Positions 6,179 through 8,965 of a stretch of 8,965 nucleotides of DNA are shown piece after piece (within the stretch, counting starts at the first letter, position 1; each line of letters begins with the position of its first letter). Origin of the DNA: a bacterium. GTDB taxonomy: Bacteria > BMS3Abin14. The stretch spans positions 993,736-1,002,700 of the forward strand of contig CP070682.1 of assembly GCA_020352595.1 (NCBI GenBank), read 5' to 3'. Below the pieces are notes generated by a model. That model had not been told where the DNA came from. It saw nothing but the letters and a program-made list of their open reading frames with translations, and searched no databases. Made by a program: the position numbers and the translations under genes.

Positions 6179-6218
6179 CCTGTCCATTTTTGACAGGACC
6201 ATCTGCTAAGATGGCGTC
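6179..6218 (+). promoter_or_regulatory. Candidate promoter of the small membrane protein gene, with a 6-bp dyad
   Basis: An extended -10 box, TGCTAAGAT (6204-6212), ends 6 nt before the ATG at 6219, so transcription would start at or next to the A of the start codon. No clear Shine-Dalgarno precedes the ATG, which fits a leaderless message. Upstream, CCTGTC (6179-6184) and GACAGG (6192-6197) form a perfect inverted repeat with a 7-nt spacer. It overlaps the -35 region and may be an operator. The assignment is by eye and moderate to weak. Confidence 0.4.
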
Positions 6219-6629
6219 ATGCGCTGGTGGATGAAACCCGCTGCTGCCGGCTGCCTCCTCGCCGGGCTGGTGGCGGCCGCTGCCTTGGCCCTCCGGCCGT
6301 GGGCCGGACAATCACTGCCGGCCATCCCTCTGGCGGTCCTGCCCGGCATTTATGCGGGTATCGCCTGGAGGGTGCGCGACCGGGCCCTCCTGGCCGTCGA
6401 GACAGGGGCAACCCTTTTCTTCCTGTTCCTCTTCCTTGCGGGCATGGCCGCTTCCCCGGTTATCCACCTCGTCGGCTATCTGGTCCAGGGAGTGTGGAGC
6501 CTGGCCCACCATCCCCGATACATCCGGTCGCCCGGTCCCTGGTGGTGGACCCCCCTTTGTGCGGCCTGCGACTGGACCCTGGCCCTGTTCCTGCTGGGCC
6601 TGCTCCCTGGCCGGGTTCCGGGCAGTTGA
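6219..6629 (+). CDS. Small integral membrane protein, four predicted helices, function unknown
   Basis: The 136-residue product is almost entirely hydrophobic, with likely membrane helices at about 7-25, 32-49, 56-78 and 112-129. Helices 3 and 4 are joined by the polar segment YLVQGVWSLAHHPRYI and a Trp-rich stretch (PWWWTPLCAACDW). The pattern 'G.W...HH' followed by 'P.C...DW..A..LL' resembles small uncharacterised membrane proteins of the DUF6010 type as I remember them; I am not confident of the family. The paired His and the two Cys (CAAC) might bind a metal, which is speculation. The ATG at 6219 has no clear Shine-Dalgarno. An ATG at 6231 (residue 5) is possible. It diverges from the cold-shock gene and has a gene-free stretch on its other side, so context gives no functional clue. 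Confidence 0.7.
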   Translation: MRWWMKPAAAGCLLAGLVAAAALALRPWAGQSLPAIPLAVLPGIYAGIAWRVRDRALLAVETGATLFFLFLFLAGMAASPVIHLVGYLVQGVWSLAHHPRYIRSPGPWWWTPLCAACDWTLALFLLGLLPGRVPGS

Positions 6630-6855
6630 GGGTGCCCCCCCGGGGCTCGCGCCGCCATGCCCGGGTCTCCGGCGAGGACCGGCACTCCAGATCTCCAGGC
6701 GTGATTAACTTCGTCTGGATTATTTTTGGAACGAAATGGCGGACAGCCGGTCTAAATGGTACATTTGGACTATGTGCGGCTTCTTCCGGATGAGGCCGCG
6801 GCGTGGGACGGCGCGGGGCTTTGTCCCAGTGTATACCCCGGGGGCGTGTTCCACT
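6630..6855. other. Intergenic stretch without a recognisable gene
   Basis: No open frame here has a family match or plausible start signals. Just after the upstream stop codon GCCCC (6634-6638) pairs with GGGGC (6642-6646) across a 3-nt loop; no T-run follows, so it is at best a weak terminator. The middle (6715-6775) is AT-richer than the rest of the window and contains a dyad, listed separately. No good -35/-10 pair for the downstream barrel gene was found. Confidence 0.6.
6751..6769. promoter_or_regulatory. Short dyad TCTAAATG-GTA-CATTTGGA, possible operator
   Basis: The 8-base arms flank a 3-base centre and match by reverse complement except for one T-G position. The dyad lies in an AT-rich patch about 300 bp upstream of the beta-barrel gene and downstream of the small membrane protein gene. 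Its compact form suits a dimeric regulator site, but no promoter next to it is convincing. Confidence 0.35.
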
Positions 6856-7025
6856 CTAGCAGGCTGCTGAAAAACCCCGAAATACGCAGCCTGATAGGGC
6901 GACGCGGGTGCGGCGTCCAAATCCGAGCTGTAAAAACACGAAGGATTTGCGAGGGTTGCGCCGGGCCGCCCCAAGCAACCCGACGCTGAAAAAGTCCGCG
7001 AGGGACTTTTTCAGCACCCAGCCAG
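6856..7025. repeat. 170-bp hairpin-rich element with imperfect terminal inverted repeats (MITE/REP-like)
   Basis: The left end CTAGCAGGCTGCTGAAAAA (6856-6874) matches the reverse complement of the right end (7007-7025) at 16 of 19 positions. Inside, four hairpins follow one another. The first is 6856-6867 with 6886-6897 (12 bp, one mismatch). The second is CAAATCC 6918-6924 with GGATTTG 6943-6949. The third is GGGTTGC 6953-6959 with GCAACCC 6975-6981. The fourth is a perfect 13-bp stem, 6985-6997 with 7003-7015, with a 5-nt loop. The word GCTGAAAAA recurs at 6866 and 6985 and inverted at 7007. No transposase is encoded. This fits a non-autonomous mobile repeat or a REP-type cluster; a structured RNA is the alternative. 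The CAGGCTGCTGAAAAA end resembles repeats I associate with deltaproteobacterial intergenic regions, from memory only. Confidence 0.6.
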
Positions 7026-7069
7026 TGCGGGGTCCTTGCGGGAGGTGGGATTTGTTCACAAGGAGATTG

Positions 7070-8338
7070 TTGCGTGACTCGTTGTCCATGGCCGTGCTCC
7101 TCCTGGGACTCGGTCCCCTGACGGCCCTGGCATCGGAAGTGGGGGTCTCCTCCTTCACCACCGTCCACATCTTTCAACAGGACCAGGCCCTTGGCCCTGA
7201 TGTGGAGTATGCACCCCTTTACGAACACCTCGCCCTGGACCTCTGGGAGGCGGGACGGCCCGAGATCTCCTTCCACCTCTACGGATGGGGGCGTTTCGAT
7301 CTCGGGGAGGATTCCGGTGCCGACAGCCCGGACGGGCACCTGTCGAGCGCCCACGGTGTCTACGACCACAGGAAAGGCGCCGGGCGCCTGAGGATGGGGA
7401 GGTTCCTGCTCTCGGAGGGGACCGCCCTGGAGGCCCTGGACGGTATCCAGGTGAGGGAGTCCTTCGGGCAGATGGGTTTCTCCCTTTTCGGGGGCAAGCC
7501 CAACGGTGACGGCGGGTCGGAGGGAGAACGCGGAGACAGCATCCTGGGAACCCGAGCCTACTTCCTGAGTCCGGGCAGGCTGGAAGTGGGCCTGAACTAC
7601 CTCACGGAAGACGGGGACTTCGCAGGGGATGAACGCGAGGAGGCCGGGGGGGACCTGTGGCTTCGCCCCACCTCCACCCTGGAGCTGACGGGGCACGTGC
7701 TTTACAACCTGTCCACCTCGGGGCTCGCCTCGGGCGACCTGGCCCTGCGGGTGCGCACGTCAGACGCCGTCGAGGTGACATTGAGCTCAGAGAACTACAG
7801 CTACGAGGACCTCTTCCAGGCAGTGACCAACCCGGCCTTCCTGGGAACATCGCCGGCTCCCGGCGACAGGGTGCGCATCTACTCGGCCGCCCTGGACTGG
7901 CATCCCGCTGGACGGCTGGCCTTCCGGGGCGCTGTGAAGAACATCCTCCACGACGAGGACGATCCGGGCAGGATCAGCCGCTCGGAGATGGGTCTGGACT
8001 TCACGCCTGACAGCCTGCTGGAGAAGGTGGGCCTGAGGGCCGCGGTCCAGACCGCCGACCAGCCTGAGAACGAGTACAACGAGATGCGCGGTTTCGCCAT
8101 GGCCGCCATAAGGGATTTCCGGTTCTCCCTCGACGCCCAGGCGATCCTCTACGGTGAGAGGATCAGCGGCGAGGACACGGCCCTTCAGGTGGTGGGTTCG
8201 GCCGGCTGGTCTCCGGACAGGACCTTCGCCCTTTCCGGCGATGTCCGATTCACACAAAGCCCGGTGTACGAGGAAGATGTGGCTGTGGTCCTGAGGGCCA
8301 CTTACGGTCTTGGAACCGTCATTGGAGAGAAACGATGA
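7070..8338 (+). CDS. Outer-membrane beta-barrel (porin-like) protein, probable partner of the downstream cytochrome
   Basis: From a TTG at 7070, 4 nt after AAGGAG (7060-7065), the product is 422 residues. It begins with a signal peptide (MRDSLSMAVLLLGLGPLTALA, AxA cleavage before Ser22). The mature part of about 400 residues lacks Cys and lacks long hydrophobic helices. It shows repeated amphipathic strands separated by acidic, Gly/Asp-rich loops (for example LELTGHVLYNLSTSG, VEVTLSSENYSYEDL, RIYSAALDWHPAGRLAFRGAVKNIL, RFSLDAQAILYGERI). The segment RLRMGRFLLSEGTALEALDGIQVR resembles the 'GRq...eG...e.lDG...' strand pair seen in many outer-membrane barrels. The last strand is followed by a short charged tail instead of ending in Phe. 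Its stop overlaps the ATG of a five-heme lipoprotein, suggesting a porin-cytochrome pair. The frame stays open upstream to 6908, but that part runs through the repeat element and lacks start signals. No family name can be given. Confidence 0.75.
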   Translation: MRDSLSMAVLLLGLGPLTALASEVGVSSFTTVHIFQQDQALGPDVEYAPLYEHLALDLWEAGRPEISFHLYGWGRFDLGEDSGADSPDGHLSSAHGVYDHRKGAGRLRMGRFLLSEGTALEALDGIQVRESFGQMGFSLFGGKPNGDGGSEGERGDSILGTRAYFLSPGRLEVGLNYLTEDGDFAGDEREEAGGDLWLRPTSTLELTGHVLYNLSTSGLASGDLALRVRTSDAVEVTLSSENYSYEDLFQAVTNPAFLGTSPAPGDRVRIYSAALDWHPAGRLAFRGAVKNILHDEDDPGRISRSEMGLDFTPDSLLEKVGLRAAVQTADQPENEYNEMRGFAMAAIRDFRFSLDAQAILYGERISGEDTALQVVGSAGWSPDRTFALSGDVRFTQSPVYEEDVAVVLRATYGLGTVIGEKR

Positions 8339-8799
8339 AGAGTCGAACCGTTTTCTGGGCCCTGACGCTGGCCGTGCTGTTCGTCCTGGGCTGCGCGGGG
8401 ACCTCCACGCTGAAAACCGCACCGGCGAGGCACCCCGAAGAACTGGACCGCACGCAGACAGACTGTCTGGAATGCCACGACGATGATCTCACCGCGACCC
8501 TGAAACCCTACGGGACCTTCCGCCACTCCACCGCCTTCCTCCTCAGGCACGGCTCTTATGCCTCCCAGGGGGAGGACCTGTGCGCCGCTTGCCACGGGGC
8601 ATCCTCCTGCATGGAATGCCACGCCACCGAAGAGGAGATCCGCCCCAGCGTCCGCATCGGCAACAGGCCGGACCGCCAGCTGCCGCACCGGGGCGACTAT
8701 ATCGTCCAACACCGCATCGACGGCCGCGTGGACCCCGGCTCCTGCATCCGCTGTCACGGCAACCGCAACGACGGGACCTGCGCACCGTGTCACCAGTAG
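8335..8799 (+). CDS. Five-heme c-type cytochrome lipoprotein
   Basis: The 154-residue protein starts with a lipoprotein signal peptide whose lipobox is VLGC (Cys20). Ala-Gly follows the Cys, without the Asp+2 retention signal known from E. coli, so outer-membrane anchoring is likely. Five CxxCH heme sites are present: CLECH 44-48, CAACH 83-87, CMECH 92-96, CIRCH 137-141 and CAPCH 149-153. One heme per 27 mature residues is a dense packing typical of electron-transfer cytochromes. Besides the five proximal His there are exactly five others (33, 64, 72, 118, 126), so all hemes could be bis-His ligated. The ATG at 8335 overlaps the barrel's stop codon and follows GGAG (8324-8327) by 7 nt. Translational coupling with the barrel gene points to a shared outer-membrane complex, perhaps for extracellular electron transfer. 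The exact partner and electron acceptor are unknown. Confidence 0.92.
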   Translation: MKSRTVFWALTLAVLFVLGCAGTSTLKTAPARHPEELDRTQTDCLECHDDDLTATLKPYGTFRHSTAFLLRHGSYASQGEDLCAACHGASSCMECHATEEEIRPSVRIGNRPDRQLPHRGDYIVQHRIDGRVDPGSCIRCHGNRNDGTCAPCHQ

Positions 8800-8859
8800 A
8801 AAACCCACACGCTGGGACCGGCCTGTCGATACGATGACTCCTGAGAGGGAAAAAGAAAC

Positions 8860-8965
8860 ATGAAGAATACAGGGATCAGCAACCCACACTTCACCCTGAT
8901 CGCTTTGCTGCTGTCGGCTGTCCTCCTGGGCGGCTGTTCCACGGCCAACCAGGATTCGCCCTTCA
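8860..8965 (+). CDS. Lipoprotein, N-terminal part (3' end outside window)
   Basis: An ATG at 8860, preceded by GAGAGGGA (8843-8850), opens a frame that runs off the window end, giving 35 residues. The start MKNTGISNPHFTLIALLLSAVLLGGCSTANQDSPF is a lipoprotein signal peptide with lipobox LGGC (Cys26) and Ser-Thr after the Cys, so the outer membrane is the likely destination. It lies 60 nt after the five-heme lipoprotein gene on the same strand and is probably in the same operon. By position it may be a further cytochrome or accessory lipoprotein of the complex, but no CxxCH is visible in the part shown, so its nature is open. Confidence 0.8.
   Translation, partial: MKNTGISNPHFTLIALLLSAVLLGGCSTANQDSPF

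Noticed and set aside
6190..6195. Perfect TTGACA as a -35 box for the gene at 6219
   Set aside because: The only -10-like box downstream (TAAGAT, 6207-6212) is 11 nt away, too close for a sigma-70 pair. TTGACA also overlaps the CCTGTC/GACAGG dyad, which may explain it.
6908..7069. N-terminal extension of the barrel protein from an ATG at 6908
   Set aside because: This in-frame stretch runs through the hairpin-rich repeat, has no Shine-Dalgarno at 6908, and would bury the clear signal peptide behind about 54 extra basic residues. AAGGAG plus TTG at 7070 fits better.
1..8965. tRNA, rRNA, CRISPR arrays, integrase or transposase genes
   Set aside because: None was recognised on either strand. 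The only mobile-like signal is the non-coding repeat at 6856-7025.

Overview
This 8,965-base window is GC-rich and gene-dense, with every recognisable gene on the + strand except one cold-shock gene. It looks like a Gram-negative bacterium with an outer membrane and respiratory multiheme cytochromes. A Desulfobacterota-like (deltaproteobacterial) source is my best inference from the c-type cytochrome lipoprotein, the beta-barrel partner, the receiver-PilZ protein and a repeat of a kind I associate with those genomes. No rRNA or marker gene settles this.

Layout: (1) 1-3032 is the end of a tripartite drug/small-molecule efflux operon: the tail of a TolC-like outer-membrane channel, an EmrA/HlyD-type periplasmic adaptor and an EmrB/QacA-type (DHA2) inner-membrane transporter. 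(2) 3267-5503 holds two + strand genes 50 bases apart. The first is a PurF (amidophosphoribosyltransferase) homologue that has lost its glutaminase nucleophile and other glutaminase residues but keeps the PRPP-binding loop. The second is a receiver-PilZ protein whose phosphorylation-site Asp is missing. A hairpin plus T-run lies between them. (3) 5620-6218 is a minus-strand cold-shock gene with a textbook terminator, a strong-looking promoter and an inferred structured leader of about 160 nt. (4) 6219-6629 is a small four-helix membrane protein of unknown function with an apparent leaderless start. (5) 6630-7069 has no gene. Its right part is a compact element of about 170 bp with imperfect terminal inverted repeats and four consecutive hairpins. 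(6) 7070-8965 is an operon-like run: a signal-peptide-bearing outer-membrane beta-barrel candidate, a five-heme lipoprotein cytochrome overlapping it by ATGA, and the first 35 residues of another lipoprotein. This could be an outer-membrane electron conduit, but it is cut off by the window edge.

The most unusual content is the degenerate PurF paralogue beside a pseudo-receiver/PilZ protein, followed by the candidate porin-cytochrome cluster and the hairpin-rich repeat in front of it. All family assignments are by eye from protein motifs; no database search was run.
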